Assembly: GCA_964228555.1 (NCBI GenBank)
Contig: CAXQZU010000030.1
Span: forward strand, 118,330 to 182,329
Direction: 5' to 3'
From: CAXQZU01 sp964228555
Lineage (GTDB): Bacteria > Planctomycetota > PLA2 > JAEUHO01
Length of the DNA: 64,000 bases
The notes under the pieces are model-generated. The model saw only the letters and a list, made by a program, of their open reading frames with translations, did not search any database and was not told where the DNA came from. Made by a program: the position numbers and the translations under genes. This document shows, piece after piece, positions 8,140 through 17,135 of this stretch (within the stretch, counting starts at the first letter, position 1; every line of letters starts with the position of its first letter).

Positions 8140-9906
8140 ATGGCCTCGGACACGATCCCGGACCTGCGGGCCTTCCTCGACCGGCTGCGGGCCCGGGGCG
8201 AGGTGTGCGAGGTGACGGCCGAGGTGGACGCCCGGCTGGAGGTGGCCGAGATCCACCGCCGCGTGATCGCCGCACGGGGGCCCGTGCTGCTGTTCCGCAA
8301 CGTGAAGGGCGCCTCCTTCCCGCTGGTGACCAACCTCTTCGGCACCCCGGAGCGGGTCGCACTGGCCTTCGGGGACCGGCCCAAGCGCTTCCTGCAGGAC
8401 CTCGTGCACGCTGCCGAGACGCTGGTGCCGCCCAGCCTGGGCGCGCTGTGGAAGGCTCGCGGGCTGGCGTGGCAGGCGCTCAAGGTCGGCACCAAGGGGG
8501 TGCGGCGCGGCCCCGTCACCGAGGTGGACGAGGCGCCTGACCTCTCGCGCCTGCCGGCGACGACCTCGTGGCACGGCGACGGCGGGCCCTTCTTCACGCT
8601 GCCGCTGGTGTGCACCTCGCATCCCGAGTCGGGCAAGCCCAACCTTGGCATGTACCGCATGCACATCCACGGCCCCGACCGCACGGGCATGCACTTCCAG
8701 ATCGGCAAGGGCGGCGGCTACCACCTGCGCGAGGCAGAGCGGCTGGGCAAGGACCTGCCCTGCACCGTGTTCCTCGGCGGGCCGCCGGCCTTGATCCTGG
8801 CCGCGATCGCGCCGCTGCCCGAGGACGTGCCCGAGATGCTGCTGGCCAGCCTCGTGCTGGGCTCGCGGCTGCCGGTGGTACGCGGTCGCGGGCCCCACGC
8901 CGTGCCCGCCGGCTGCGAGCTGGCGCTGGTGGGTCGCGTGCTGGCCGGCGTGCGCGAGCCCGAGGGGCCCTTCGGCGACCACTACGGCTACAACAGCCTG
9001 CGGCACGACTACCCCGTGTTCAAGGTGGACCGCGTGCTGCGCCGCAAGGACATGATCCTGCCGGCCACCGTGGTGGGCCGTCCGCGGCAGGAGGATTTCT
9101 TCCTCGGCGACTACCTGCAGGAGCTGCTCTCGCCGCTGTTCCCGCTGGTGATGCCCACCGTGCGCAGGCTGTGGTCGTATGGCGAGACGGGCTTCCACTC
9201 GCTCTCGGCCGCCGTGGTGAAGGACCGCTACCCGCGCGAGGCGCTGGTCTCCGGCCTGCGCATCCTGGGCGAGGGCCAGCTCTCCCTGACCAAGGTGCTG
9301 TTCCTCACGGACCGCGACGTGGACCTCAAGGACTTCCGCGGCCTGCTCGTCACGCTGCTGGAGCGCATGGACTTCCGCACCGACGTGGTGGTGCTGGGCC
9401 ACACCGCGATGGACACGCTCGACTACGCCGGGCCGATGGTGAACAAGGGCAGCAAGATGGTGTGGATGGGGCTGGGGGAGAAGCGGCGCAGCCTGCCCAC
9501 CGACTTCACGGGCACGCTGCCCCCCGGCGTGGCCGGCGCGCGGGCCTTCTGCCCGGGGTGCCTGGTCGTGGCGGGCAAGCCGGTCGTGGAGGATCCCGAC
9601 GCGGCCGAGCGCCTCGCGCGCGAGCCGGCCTTCGCGCCGTGGCCGCTGGTGCTGCTGGTGGACGACCTCGAGGAGGCCACGCGCTCGGAGGAGCTGTTCC
9701 TCTGGACCTGGTTCACGCGCTTCGACCCGGCCCGCGACCTGCTGGCCCGCGAGGTGCGCTGCGAGGACCTGCACGCGCAGCTCACGCCGCCGCTGGTGGT
9801 GGACGCGCGCATGGCCCCCAGCTACCCCGAGGTGCTGGAGGTGGACGCCGCCACCAAGGCGCTCGTGGACCGCCGCTGGGACCAGTACGGCATCCGGCTG
9901 CGCTGA
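8140..9906 (+). CDS. ubiD: UbiD-family decarboxylase, MqnL-like
   Basis: 588 residues, normal for UbiD. The opening LRAFLDRLRARGEV and LFRNVKG, the central MYRMHIHGPDRTGMHFQIGKGG region (prFMN and Mn2+ site), EPEGPFGDHYGY and the C-terminal DARMAPSYPEVLEVDA are characteristic. With UbiX-made prFMN it would decarboxylate the prenylated naphthoate intermediate (MqnL step). Next to mqnP and ubiX on the opposite strand. The ATG follows TACGCT by 6 nt. Confidence 0.93.
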   Translation: MASDTIPDLRAFLDRLRARGEVCEVTAEVDARLEVAEIHRRVIAARGPVLLFRNVKGASFPLVTNLFGTPERVALAFGDRPKRFLQDLVHAAETLVPPSLGALWKARGLAWQALKVGTKGVRRGPVTEVDEAPDLSRLPATTSWHGDGGPFFTLPLVCTSHPESGKPNLGMYRMHIHGPDRTGMHFQIGKGGGYHLREAERLGKDLPCTVFLGGPPALILAAIAPLPEDVPEMLLASLVLGSRLPVVRGRGPHAVPAGCELALVGRVLAGVREPEGPFGDHYGYNSLRHDYPVFKVDRVLRRKDMILPATVVGRPRQEDFFLGDYLQELLSPLFPLVMPTVRRLWSYGETGFHSLSAAVVKDRYPREALVSGLRILGEGQLSLTKVLFLTDRDVDLKDFRGLLVTLLERMDFRTDVVVLGHTAMDTLDYAGPMVNKGSKMVWMGLGEKRRSLPTDFTGTLPPGVAGARAFCPGCLVVAGKPVVEDPDAAERLAREPAFAPWPLVLLVDDLEEATRSEELFLWTWFTRFDPARDLLAREVRCEDLHAQLTPPLVVDARMAPSYPEVLEVDAATKALVDRRWDQYGIRLR

Positions 9907-9911
9907 GGGCG

Positions 9912-10817
9912 CTAGCCCAGCATCACGACCACGTCGTAGATGCCGTGGGCCAGCGCGGCGATGCCCAGCCCGCGCGCGAGGAAGATGGCGCCCAGCGCCA
10001 GGCCGGCGTGGAAGCGGAAGGCGAACACCGCGTCGTGGTAGGGCTCGCCGTGCGGACCCCAGTGGTGGTAGGCGCTGAACAGGTAGGAGGAGACCAGCAG
10101 CGCCACGAGCCCGCTGGTCCAGCGATCGGCGGTGAGGCCCTGCCGCAGCACGAGCAGCATGCCGCCCATGACGAGGCCGCGGAACACGACTTCCTCGAAG
10201 ACGCCGGCGCCCACCGCGAGGCCCAGGTCGCGCAGCCCCCCGGAGAGGCCCTCCAGCGTGGGGCGGTTGAAGGCCGCCAGCGGCACCACCTTGCCCATCG
10301 GCAGCATGGAAGCCATCAGGTGGGCCGCGCAGCCCAGCAGCAGGCCGAACAGGGTGCCTTCCAGCAGCATCCCGCCGTAGATGCCCTTGTCGCGGGGTGC
10401 CTCGCGCGCGCGGTGCAGCACCAGCAGCAGGAACCCCACGCCGACCGCAAGGCTGAGCAGCAGGAGCCCGCGCGGGCCCAGCTGCAGCAGGACGTTCCGG
10501 AGCCAGGCGGCGGCCGCGTTCTCCACCGGGCAGCGCGTGGCCACCAGGGCGCCCTCGTAGACGAGCACGAAGGGCGCCAGGAAGACGAGGTTGACGGGCC
10601 ATGCGCGCGTGCGGGCGACGTAGTCGAAGCCCAGCGCGAGTGCCTTGGGCTTCGCACCGCCGGCCCGCGGGGCCTGCGCGGCCCCGCGGGCGGGGCGACC
10701 GCGCGGGCTGGCGCCGCCGCCATCGCGCGGGTGCAGCCCGCGGTCCTCCCGACCCTCCTGCGGACGCCCCGCGGGCGAGTCAGCGTCCCTCGGGGGGCGG
10801 GAGCGGGCACGGGCCAT
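9912..10817 (-). CDS. CPBP-family intramembrane metalloprotease
   Basis: 301 residues. The three CPBP (Abi/Rce1-like) motifs are present: EEVVFRG, a FSAYHHWG segment, and AHGIYD near the C-terminus. About seven membrane helices. The first 55 or so residues are Arg/Pro/Gly-rich and soluble, and no later start codon is available before the first helix, so this cytoplasmic extension may be real or the start may be a rare codon. Convergent with ubiD (5 bp between stops). The substrate is unknown; family members cleave prenylated or other membrane proteins. Confidence 0.85.
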   Translation of the reverse strand: MARARSRPPRDADSPAGRPQEGREDRGLHPRDGGGASPRGRPARGAAQAPRAGGAKPKALALGFDYVARTRAWPVNLVFLAPFVLVYEGALVATRCPVENAAAAWLRNVLLQLGPRGLLLLSLAVGVGFLLLVLHRAREAPRDKGIYGGMLLEGTLFGLLLGCAAHLMASMLPMGKVVPLAAFNRPTLEGLSGGLRDLGLAVGAGVFEEVVFRGLVMGGMLLVLRQGLTADRWTSGLVALLVSSYLFSAYHHWGPHGEPYHDAVFAFRFHAGLALGAIFLARGLGIAALAHGIYDVVVMLG

Positions 10818-10905
10818 GCTCCGGGGATCGGACGACCGGGCGCACGCCTTGCGCCGGGGGCACGCCGGACGGCGGCCACCCCCGCGTCCGGGCGGGCGGG
10901 CGTGG

Positions 10906-11682
10906 TCAGGCGGGCTTGCGCGCCAGGTGGATGCAGGCGATGCCCAGGCTCAGGGGCTGCCAGGCCACCTCGCCGAAGCCGGCCCGCTGCAGCCGCTGCT
11001 TGAGCCCCTCGGGGCCCGGGAAGGCCAGCACGCTGCGCGGCAGGTAGGCATACGCGTTGTCCGCCCCACCGCTGACGAGGTTGCCGACCACCGGCAGGAT
11101 CAGCATGAAGTAGATGTTGAACAACCCGCGGAACAGCGGATTGCTGGGCCGCGAGAACTCCAGCACGCACAAGGTGCCGCCCGGCTTGAGCACCCGGCAC
11201 AGCTCGGCGAGGCCCTGGTCGAGCCGCTCGAGGTTGCGCACGCCGAAGCCCACCGTGGCCGCATCGAAGGTGCCGCTGGCGAAGGGCAGTGCCGTCGTGT
11301 CGGCCACCTGCAGTCGCGCACGCCCGGAGGTCTTGGCGTCAGCCCGCCGCAGCATCTCGGGGGCGAAGTCGGTGGCGTCCACCTCGCCCGCCCCGCCCTC
11401 GAGCAACGCCCGGGCGAGGTCGCCGGTCCCCGTGCAGGCATCCAGGACCCGCTCGCGACCGGTGAGGCCCAGCGCGGCCACCGCACGCGTGCGCCAGCGT
11501 GCGTCGATGTTGGCCGAGAGCAAGTGGTTGAGCACGTCGTAGGTGGGCGCGATGCGGTCGAACATGCGCGACACGCGGCGCCCACGCTTGCGCTGGTCCT
11601 CGTCGCCGAAGCGCAGCAGCGGGGTCTCGGCCGAAGACGGTGCCACGGCCGGACTGTACGCCTCGCGCACGCCCCACCCCAT
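10906..11682 (-). CDS. menG: Demethylmenaquinone methyltransferase (MenG/UbiE)
   Basis: 258 residues. VSRMFDRIAPTYDVLNHLLS is the family N-terminal signature; DACTGTGDLA is the SAM motif I; FGVRNLER and LKPGGTLCVLEFSRP follow in order. It methylates demethylmenaquinol, the last step after the MqnP/UbiD/UbiX reactions encoded 1 kb away. ATG at 11682; divergent from ruvB with 115 bp between. Confidence 0.93.
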   Translation of the reverse strand: MGWGVREAYSPAVAPSSAETPLLRFGDEDQRKRGRRVSRMFDRIAPTYDVLNHLLSANIDARWRTRAVAALGLTGRERVLDACTGTGDLARALLEGGAGEVDATDFAPEMLRRADAKTSGRARLQVADTTALPFASGTFDAATVGFGVRNLERLDQGLAELCRVLKPGGTLCVLEFSRPSNPLFRGLFNIYFMLILPVVGNLVSGGADNAYAYLPRSVLAFPGPEGLKQRLQRAGFGEVAWQPLSLGIACIHLARKPA

Positions 11683-11735
11683 GTCCGTCCGCCCCGCCGC
11701 CCATGGGGGTCCAACGCGACACGCAGCCCCACCGG

Positions 11736-11763
11736 TTGCGCACGCGCGGTCGGGCGGTACCTT
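11736..11763 (+). promoter_or_regulatory. Sigma-70-like promoter of ruvB-spoIID
   Basis: TTGCGC, a 16-nt spacer, TACCTT. The predicted start is about 28 nt before the ruvB ATG. Confidence 0.5.
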
Positions 11764-11797
11764 GGCGCCGGCGGCGATCCCCCACGCCCGGAACACC

Positions 11798-12832
11798 ATG
11801 CCCGAGGACCGCGACCACCCGTTCAGCGCCAGCCTGGCGGAGCCGGACCTGGCGCTGGAGGGCAGCCTGCGGCCGCAGGCGCTGGGCGAGTTCGTCGGCC
11901 AGCGCGAGGTGGTGGACAACCTGCGGCTGGCCCTCGAGGCCGCGCGCGGTCGCAACGAGCCGCTGGACCACGTGCTGCTCTCGGGCCTGCCGGGACTGGG
12001 CAAGACCACGCTGGCCCACCTCATCGCCACGGAGGGCCGCGGCACGCTCCACGAGGCCTCGGCCCCCACCCTGCAGCGGGCTGCCGACCTTGCGGGCCTG
12101 CTCACCCGCCTGGAGCGCGGCGACGTGCTCTTCATCGACGAGGTGCACCGCCTCGCCCCGGCGGTCGAGGAGTACCTCTACGCCGCGATGGAAGACTTCC
12201 GCATCGACATCCTGCTCGACCAGGGCCCGGGGGCGCGCAGCGTGCGCATCGACCTGCCGCGCTTCACGCTGGTGGGCGCCACGACGCGCGAGGGGCTGCT
12301 GTCCGCTCCCTTCCGCAGCCGCTTCGGCATCCACGAGCGGCTGGAACCCTACGGCGCCGACGACCTTGCGCGCATCCTGCTGCGCTCGGCAGGCCTGTTG
12401 CGCGTGGGGCTCGAGAGCGACGCCGCGGCCTTCCTGGCCGAGCGCTCGCGCGGGACGCCACGCGTGGCCAACCGATTCCTGCGGCGCGTTCGCGACCTGG
12501 CGCAGGTGGCCTCGGGCAACGTGATCACGCGCGAGACCGCACAGGAGGGCCTGCGGCGGGCGGGCGTGGACGCGCAGGGCCTCACGCGCGTGGACCGTGC
12601 CCTCCTGCTGGCGCTGGCTCGCGCGCAGGGCGTGGCGCTGGGGCTCAAGAGCCTGTGCGCGGCCGTGGGCGAGGACGAGCGCACCCTCGAGGACGTCTAC
12701 GAGCCGCACCTGCTGCGCGAGGGCTACGTGCTCAAGACGCCGCAGGGACGCCGCATCACCGCGCGCGGCCTCGAGCTGCTGGGCCCCGACGGGGCGCCGC
12801 CGCCCGGGGCGCAGGGGCGGCTGCCGCTGTGA
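11798..12832 (+). CDS. ruvB: Holliday junction branch migration helicase RuvB
   Basis: 344 residues, full length. SLRPQALGEFVGQ opening, Walker A GLPGLGKTTLA, Walker B LFIDEVHRL, sensor 1 LVGATTREGLLSAPFRSRFG, and the C-terminal winged helix (VYEPHLLREGYVLKTPQGR). It drives branch migration with RuvA. ruvA and ruvC are not in the window, so the usual ruvABC cluster is split. ATG start with a weak GGAA upstream. Its stop overlaps the next gene by 4 bp. Confidence 0.96.
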   Translation: MPEDRDHPFSASLAEPDLALEGSLRPQALGEFVGQREVVDNLRLALEAARGRNEPLDHVLLSGLPGLGKTTLAHLIATEGRGTLHEASAPTLQRAADLAGLLTRLERGDVLFIDEVHRLAPAVEEYLYAAMEDFRIDILLDQGPGARSVRIDLPRFTLVGATTREGLLSAPFRSRFGIHERLEPYGADDLARILLRSAGLLRVGLESDAAAFLAERSRGTPRVANRFLRRVRDLAQVASGNVITRETAQEGLRRAGVDAQGLTRVDRALLLALARAQGVALGLKSLCAAVGEDERTLEDVYEPHLLREGYVLKTPQGRRITARGLELLGPDGAPPPGAQGRLPL

Positions 12833-14028
12833 GCCGTGGCGCGGGGCTCGACCGGCGCACATTGCTGGGCGCGGCGGCCTGCCTGCCGCTGGGTGCCGTG
12901 CTGGCCGGGCGCGCCCTGGCCGCGCCGCCGCTGCCGGTGCCCCAGGTGCGCGTGCGGCTGGGCTCGCCGCGTCCGCAGGCCGTGCTGCGCCTGCCGCCGG
13001 GCGGCTGGCAGGTGCTGGGCGAGGCCGGTCGCGCCTACAGCCTCAGCCAGCCGGGCGCGCTGGAGGTCGTGCTCTCGGCCGCCCCGCAGGGCGTGATGCT
13101 GGGCGCGCGAGAGACCGGCGCCACGCGGCTGCGCATCACCTGCCAGGAGCCCTTCGCGCTGGACGGCATCGCCTACGCCGGCGACCTGCTCGCTTGGGTG
13201 GAAGGACCCCAGCTCGTGCTCGTCAACGAGCTGGACCTCGAGACCTACGTCGCGGGCGTGATCCCCAACGAGTGCGCGCACAAGTCGGCTCCGGCCACCC
13301 ACCGTGCCCAGGCCGTGGCCTCGCGCACCTACGCCTACGTCGCGCTGCTCGCGCCCGCGGCGGCCAAGGCCCCCTTCCACCTCAAGGACACGCAGAGCAG
13401 CCAGGTGTACCGGGGCCTGACGGTGCTGCCGGCCTTCGGCGCCACGGCCAGCGACATGCGCCTGCGGGCGCAGGAGACGCGCGGGGTGATGGTCACGTGG
13501 CAGAACCGGCCGCTCACCACCTACTTCGCCTCGACCTGCGGAGGGCACACCACCGATCCGGCCACCAGCCGCTTCACGGGCGATGCCGATGCCACTCCGC
13601 TGGCGGGCGTGCGCTGCGGCTTCTGCGGCACCTCCTCGCGCTTCCGCTGGACCAAGCGCATCGCAGACGCCGACCTCGTGGCCGGCATGGCCGCGCGCAA
13701 CCTGCCCGTGGCGCTTCCGCTGCTGGCCGTCGAGGTGACGGAGCGCGGCAAGGGTGGCTGGGCGCGCCAGCTGGCCATCACCGCCGGGCCGCAGCGCAGC
13801 GTGCGCACGGTGTCGGGGCCTGACTTCCGGACCGCCGCCGGCCTCAACTCGCACCACATCCTGGCCATCCGGCGCGTGGTGGACGGCTTCGAGGTAGACG
13901 GGGCCGGCTGGGGACACGGCGTGGGCATGTGCCAGTGGGGCGCCCACGAGATGGGACGCCGCGGCATGGGCGAGGCCGACATCCTGCGCCTCTACTACCC
14001 GGGCGCCACGCTGGCCCGCCTCTACTAG
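12829..14028 (+). CDS. SpoIID/LytB-domain protein, Tat-type signal
   Basis: 399 residues. GTG start overlapping the ruvB TGA (GTGA), so translation is coupled. The N-terminus DRRTLLGAAACLPLGAVLAG looks like a twin-arginine signal. The SpoIID domain shows VIPNECAHKSAPATHRAQAVASRTYA (cut here in two: VIPNE holds the catalytic Glu type residue), YFASTCGGHTTD, and GWGHGVGMCQWGAHEMG. The family includes lytic transglycosylases that act on denuded peptidoglycan glycan strands. In a non-sporulating diderm it is more likely a cell-wall enzyme for septation or amidase activation. Confidence 0.9.
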   Translation: MSRGAGLDRRTLLGAAACLPLGAVLAGRALAAPPLPVPQVRVRLGSPRPQAVLRLPPGGWQVLGEAGRAYSLSQPGALEVVLSAAPQGVMLGARETGATRLRITCQEPFALDGIAYAGDLLAWVEGPQLVLVNELDLETYVAGVIPNECAHKSAPATHRAQAVASRTYAYVALLAPAAAKAPFHLKDTQSSQVYRGLTVLPAFGATASDMRLRAQETRGVMVTWQNRPLTTYFASTCGGHTTDPATSRFTGDADATPLAGVRCGFCGTSSRFRWTKRIADADLVAGMAARNLPVALPLLAVEVTERGKGGWARQLAITAGPQRSVRTVSGPDFRTAAGLNSHHILAIRRVVDGFEVDGAGWGHGVGMCQWGAHEMGRRGMGEADILRLYYPGATLARLY

Positions 14029-14058
14029 GGCGGCGCCTCCCGCCGGTCCGGCGCGAGG

Positions 14059-14571
14059 CTAGGCGTCGTCGCCGTGCGTCAGCTCGTCGCTGGTGCCCGC
14101 GGCGAAGCCCATGAGGAAGTAGATCCAGGCCAGCAGCACGGGTGCGAAGCGGCAGGCGGCCTCCGGCCGGCCCTGCAGCACCAGCAGCAGCGGCACGTAG
14201 GCGGCGGTGCACAGCCCGGCCCCCAGGCGCGAGAAACGCCGCAGGCCCAGCACGAAGCCGATGCCCGCGCCGAGCACGGACCCCAGCAGCAGGTGGCGGG
14301 TCTCGCCCGGCATCAGCAGCAGGTCCAGCAGGGGGAAGCAAAGCGCGCCCCCGACGGTGAAGGAGGCCATGCGCCGGCGCCGCCGGGGGCTGTCCCAGCG
14401 CTGGCGCTGCGCACGCTCGGCCTGCCGGGCCACCAGCTCGGCCCGGTCGGCGGGCGGCAGCATGCGCATGCCCGGCGTCACGCGCTGCGCGAGGTCCTGC
14501 GGCGGCAGCGGCGCGGGATCGAAGCCGGGGCCGGACGGCCCGGCCGGGAGGTCGTCGCCTGCGCGCGCCAT
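14059..14571 (-). CDS. Small membrane protein of unknown function
   Basis: 170 residues, not recognised. The N-terminal 70 residues are soluble, Pro- and Arg-rich (AERAQRQRWDSPRRRRR), then about four hydrophobic segments to residue 160 and an acidic tail. The ATG lies 6 nt after TAGCAT, and the same 6 nt contain GGAG. A GTG one codon earlier is possible. Divergent from tgt (78 bp). Confidence 0.6.
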   Translation of the reverse strand: MARAGDDLPAGPSGPGFDPAPLPPQDLAQRVTPGMRMLPPADRAELVARQAERAQRQRWDSPRRRRRMASFTVGGALCFPLLDLLLMPGETRHLLLGSVLGAGIGFVLGLRRFSRLGAGLCTAAYVPLLLVLQGRPEAACRFAPVLLAWIYFLMGFAAGTSDELTHGDDA

Positions 14572-14577
14572 CACTCC

Positions 14578-14583
14578 ATGCTA
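14578..14583 (-). promoter_or_regulatory. Leaderless-type -10 element (TAGCAT)
   Basis: TAGCAT on the minus strand, 6 nt before the ATG of the small membrane protein gene. Confidence 0.4.
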
Positions 14584-14649
14584 GGCGAGGCCCCGCGCTG
14601 CGCCGTCCCGGGGCACCTACGGCCCTCCACGGCAGGATGGGTCCTGCGC

Positions 14650-15915
14650 ATGCGCCCGCCTCCCCATCCCCGCCTCGGCCTGCGTGTCGAGGCCCGCGAC
14701 CACGCAGCGCGCGCCTGCACCTTCACCCTGCCCCACGGCGAGGTGCGCACGCCCGCCTTCATGCCCTGCGCCACGGGCGCCTCGCTCAAGGGCCTGACGC
14801 AGCGCCACCTCGAGGCCATCGCGCCCGAGGTGCTGCTGGGCAACACCTACCACCTGCACCTGCGGCCGGGCGAGGCCGTGGTGCGCGCACTGGGCGGCCT
14901 GCACGGCTTCACGGGCTGGCAGCGCCCGTGGATCACCGACAGCGGTGGCTACCAGGTGTTCTCGCTGGCCGCGCGCAGCGCGGTGGACGAGGAGGGCGTG
15001 ACCGTCAAGAGCCACCTGGACGGCGAGGTGGTGCGGCTGGGCCCGCGCGAGGCCATGGCCATCCAGGAAGCGCTGGGCGCCGACCTCGTGATGGCCTTCG
15101 ACCACTGCCTGGGCCTGCCGGCCTCGCGCGCGGACCTCGAGGCCGCCTTGGCGCGCACCACGCGCTGGACCGAGCGCTGCGCGCGGGCGCGCACGCGCGA
15201 TGACCAGGCCTTGCTGGGCATCGTGCAGGGCGGCGCCGACCTCGAGCTGCGCGAGCGCAGCGCGCGCGAGCTGGTGGCGCTGGACCTGCCCGGCTACGCC
15301 CTCGGCGGGCTGGCCGTGGGCGAGGCACCCGAGGTGCGCCAGGCCGTGCTCGAGCACACGGTGCCGCTGCTGCCGGCCGACCGGCCGCGCTACCTGATGG
15401 GCGTGGGGCGCCCGCAGGACCTGCTGCGCGGCGTGGCTGCCGGCATCGACCTCTTCGACTGCGTGCTGCCGACGCGCAACGGCCGCCGGGGCTACCTGTT
15501 CACCCGCGACGGCGTGGTGCGCGTGGCGCAGAAGGCCCACGAGCTCGACGCGGGGCCGCTGGAGCCGGGCTGCCCCTGCGAGACCTGCCGCACCTGCTCG
15601 CGCGCCTACCTGCGCCACCTGTTCGCCACCGACGAGCACAGCGCCACCACGCTGGGCTCGCTGCACAACGTGACCTTCCTCGTGCAGCTGCTGCGCGAGG
15701 CCCGCGAGCACCTGCTGGCGGGCGACTTCCAGCCGTGGAGCGCGGCATGGCTGGCGCGCTACGAGGCCGGCGAGCGGGCATGGCAGGAAGCCCACGCGCA
15801 GGACCCCGAGGGCGCAGCAGGCAGTCGCCGTGCACGCGAGGAGCAACGCGCGCGCGCTGCCCGGCGGCCCGGGCGGGTGGATCCAAAGCGGGCCTCGGGC
15901 CCGGGACCTTCGTAG
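14650..15915 (+). CDS. tgt: tRNA-guanine transglycosylase
   Basis: 421 residues. WITDSGGYQVFS holds the general-base Asp, VMAFDHC and IVQGG are core motifs, DLFDCVLPTRNGRRG carries the nucleophilic Asp, and the zinc site is CxCxxC (CPCETC) plus the His of GSLHNV. It inserts preQ1 into position 34 of queuosine tRNAs. It is about 40 residues longer than usual at the C-terminus, with a basic Arg/Ala-rich tail. No other queuosine gene is in the window. ATG at 14650 is the first start before the conserved LGLRVEARD. Confidence 0.95.
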   Translation: MRPPPHPRLGLRVEARDHAARACTFTLPHGEVRTPAFMPCATGASLKGLTQRHLEAIAPEVLLGNTYHLHLRPGEAVVRALGGLHGFTGWQRPWITDSGGYQVFSLAARSAVDEEGVTVKSHLDGEVVRLGPREAMAIQEALGADLVMAFDHCLGLPASRADLEAALARTTRWTERCARARTRDDQALLGIVQGGADLELRERSARELVALDLPGYALGGLAVGEAPEVRQAVLEHTVPLLPADRPRYLMGVGRPQDLLRGVAAGIDLFDCVLPTRNGRRGYLFTRDGVVRVAQKAHELDAGPLEPGCPCETCRTCSRAYLRHLFATDEHSATTLGSLHNVTFLVQLLREAREHLLAGDFQPWSAAWLARYEAGERAWQEAHAQDPEGAAGSRRAREEQRARAARRPGRVDPKRASGPGPS

Positions 15916-15918
15916 CCT
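15913..15918 (+). promoter_or_regulatory. Leaderless-type -10 element (TAGCCT)
   Basis: TAGCCT with 6 nt to the ATG at 15925. It overlaps the stop codon of tgt, so the downstream gene may have its own leaderless transcript. Confidence 0.4.
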
Positions 15919-15924
15919 AGGTTC

Positions 15925-16476
15925 ATGGCCCGCCAGCTCGCGATCTTCCTCGTCGGCTTGCTCGCCCTGTACGCACTGGCGGCCACCGGATTCGCCATGG
16001 GCCACTACGAGGGCGGCATGCCGGGCGTGGGCCAGGTGGTGAGCGACTTCCACGGCTGGCTGGGCGAGGTGTTCATCGGGCGTCCCGTCCCCACGGCCTC
16101 CCCGGCCCCGGCCGCGGTCCCGGGTCCCAGCGCGGTTGCGCCTGCCGGGGCAGGGGCGCCGCCCTCGGCCCCGGCCGCGGGCCCGGCGGCGGGCGCGGTG
16201 GCAGGACCTCCGGCGGGACTGGACGCCGAGGGCCGTGCCCTGTGGAAGATCGAGAAGGAAGTGCTGCCCGCTGCGCACAAGCGGGCACGGGAGCTGCGCA
16301 GCATGTCGCGCGCCGACAGCCAGGCGTTCGAGCGCGCGCGAAGCGAGGTCATGGCCGCGCTCAGCGAGACCCGCCCCCTGCTCAACAGCATCCTCGAGCG
16401 GGACAGCGCACACGCCAAGGCCAACCGCCTGTGGAGCCAGATGCAGGAGCTCTACTCCGCGGTGAAGAAGCTCTAG
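15925..16476 (+). CDS. Membrane-anchored helical protein of unknown function
   Basis: 183 residues, not recognised. One N-terminal membrane segment (IFLVGLLALYALAATGFAMG), a short exported-looking region with FHGWLGEVF, then a Pro/Ala/Gly linker (about 55-98) and a C-terminal charged helical region (IEKEVLPAAHKRARELRSMS) that could be a coiled coil. It lies between tgt and the sigma factor gene. ATG 6 nt after a TAGCCT element; no Shine-Dalgarno sequence. Confidence 0.6.
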   Translation: MARQLAIFLVGLLALYALAATGFAMGHYEGGMPGVGQVVSDFHGWLGEVFIGRPVPTASPAPAAVPGPSAVAPAGAGAPPSAPAAGPAAGAVAGPPAGLDAEGRALWKIEKEVLPAAHKRARELRSMSRADSQAFERARSEVMAALSETRPLLNSILERDSAHAKANRLWSQMQELYSAVKKL

Positions 16477-16538
16477 GGGGCCGCGCAGCCCCGGGACGGG
16501 GCTCCCCCGTCCATCCGGCACCGGCCGGCCCGCTTGGC

Positions 16539-16544
16539 TACGCT
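16539..16544 (+). promoter_or_regulatory. Leaderless-type -10 element (TACGCT) for the sigma factor gene
   Basis: TACGCT with 6 nt to the GTG start of the ECF sigma factor gene; no Shine-Dalgarno match. Confidence 0.45.
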
Positions 16545-16550
16545 GCAGGC

Positions 16551-17135
16551 GTGGCGTCCACCGAGACCCCCTTGCCCGCCCGCCCGCCGGACGACGAGCC
16601 CAGCGACCATGCGCTGCTGGCCGCCATGGCTCGCGACGACTCGGAGGCCTTCGAGCGCCTGGTCCAGCGCTGGCGCCCCCGCGTCGTGAACTTCCTGGCC
16701 AGCCGCGGCGCTGACCCGGATGGCGCGCAGGACTGCGCCCAGGAAACCTTCATCCGCATCCATGGCTACCGGCACGCCTACCGCCCCGACGCGCCCTTCA
16801 CGGCCTTCCTCTTCACCGTGGCCCGCAACGCCCTCGCCGACTGGCAGCGCAGCCGCGGCCGCCGCACGCGCCATGAGGCCGGCCCCGCGGGCCTCGAGGG
16901 GGCGACCAGCCGTGGGCCCTCGCCCGACGCTTTGGACCATCTCGACCTTGCCATGGCGCTCGAGGGCCTTCCCGCGAGGCTGCGGCAGGTGGTCGAGCTC
17001 GGCGCGGTGCGGGGGCTGCCCTACCAGGTCGTGGCCACCCTGCTGGGCATCCCGGAGGGCACGGTGAAGTCGCGCATGCACACGGCGCTGCGCGAGCTGC
17101 GCCAGAGGCTGGGCGGAGGCCCGCCCCATGCGTGA
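16551..17135 (+). CDS. ECF-type RNA polymerase sigma factor
   Basis: 194 residues. Region 2: EAFERLVQRWRPRVVNF, DCAQETFIRIHGYR, FLFTVARNALADWQR. Region 4: LPARLRQVVELGAV and GIPEGTVKSRMHTALREL (helix-turn-helix). Start taken as GTG because it sits 6 nt after TACGCT and before the first conserved residues; an ATG at 16627 would cut into region 2. Its end overlaps the anti-sigma gene by 8 bp, the usual sigma/anti-sigma pair arrangement. A TonB-dependent receptor gene follows; it may be a target, as in Fec-type systems. Confidence 0.93.
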   Translation: MASTETPLPARPPDDEPSDHALLAAMARDDSEAFERLVQRWRPRVVNFLASRGADPDGAQDCAQETFIRIHGYRHAYRPDAPFTAFLFTVARNALADWQRSRGRRTRHEAGPAGLEGATSRGPSPDALDHLDLAMALEGLPARLRQVVELGAVRGLPYQVVATLLGIPEGTVKSRMHTALRELRQRLGGGPPHA

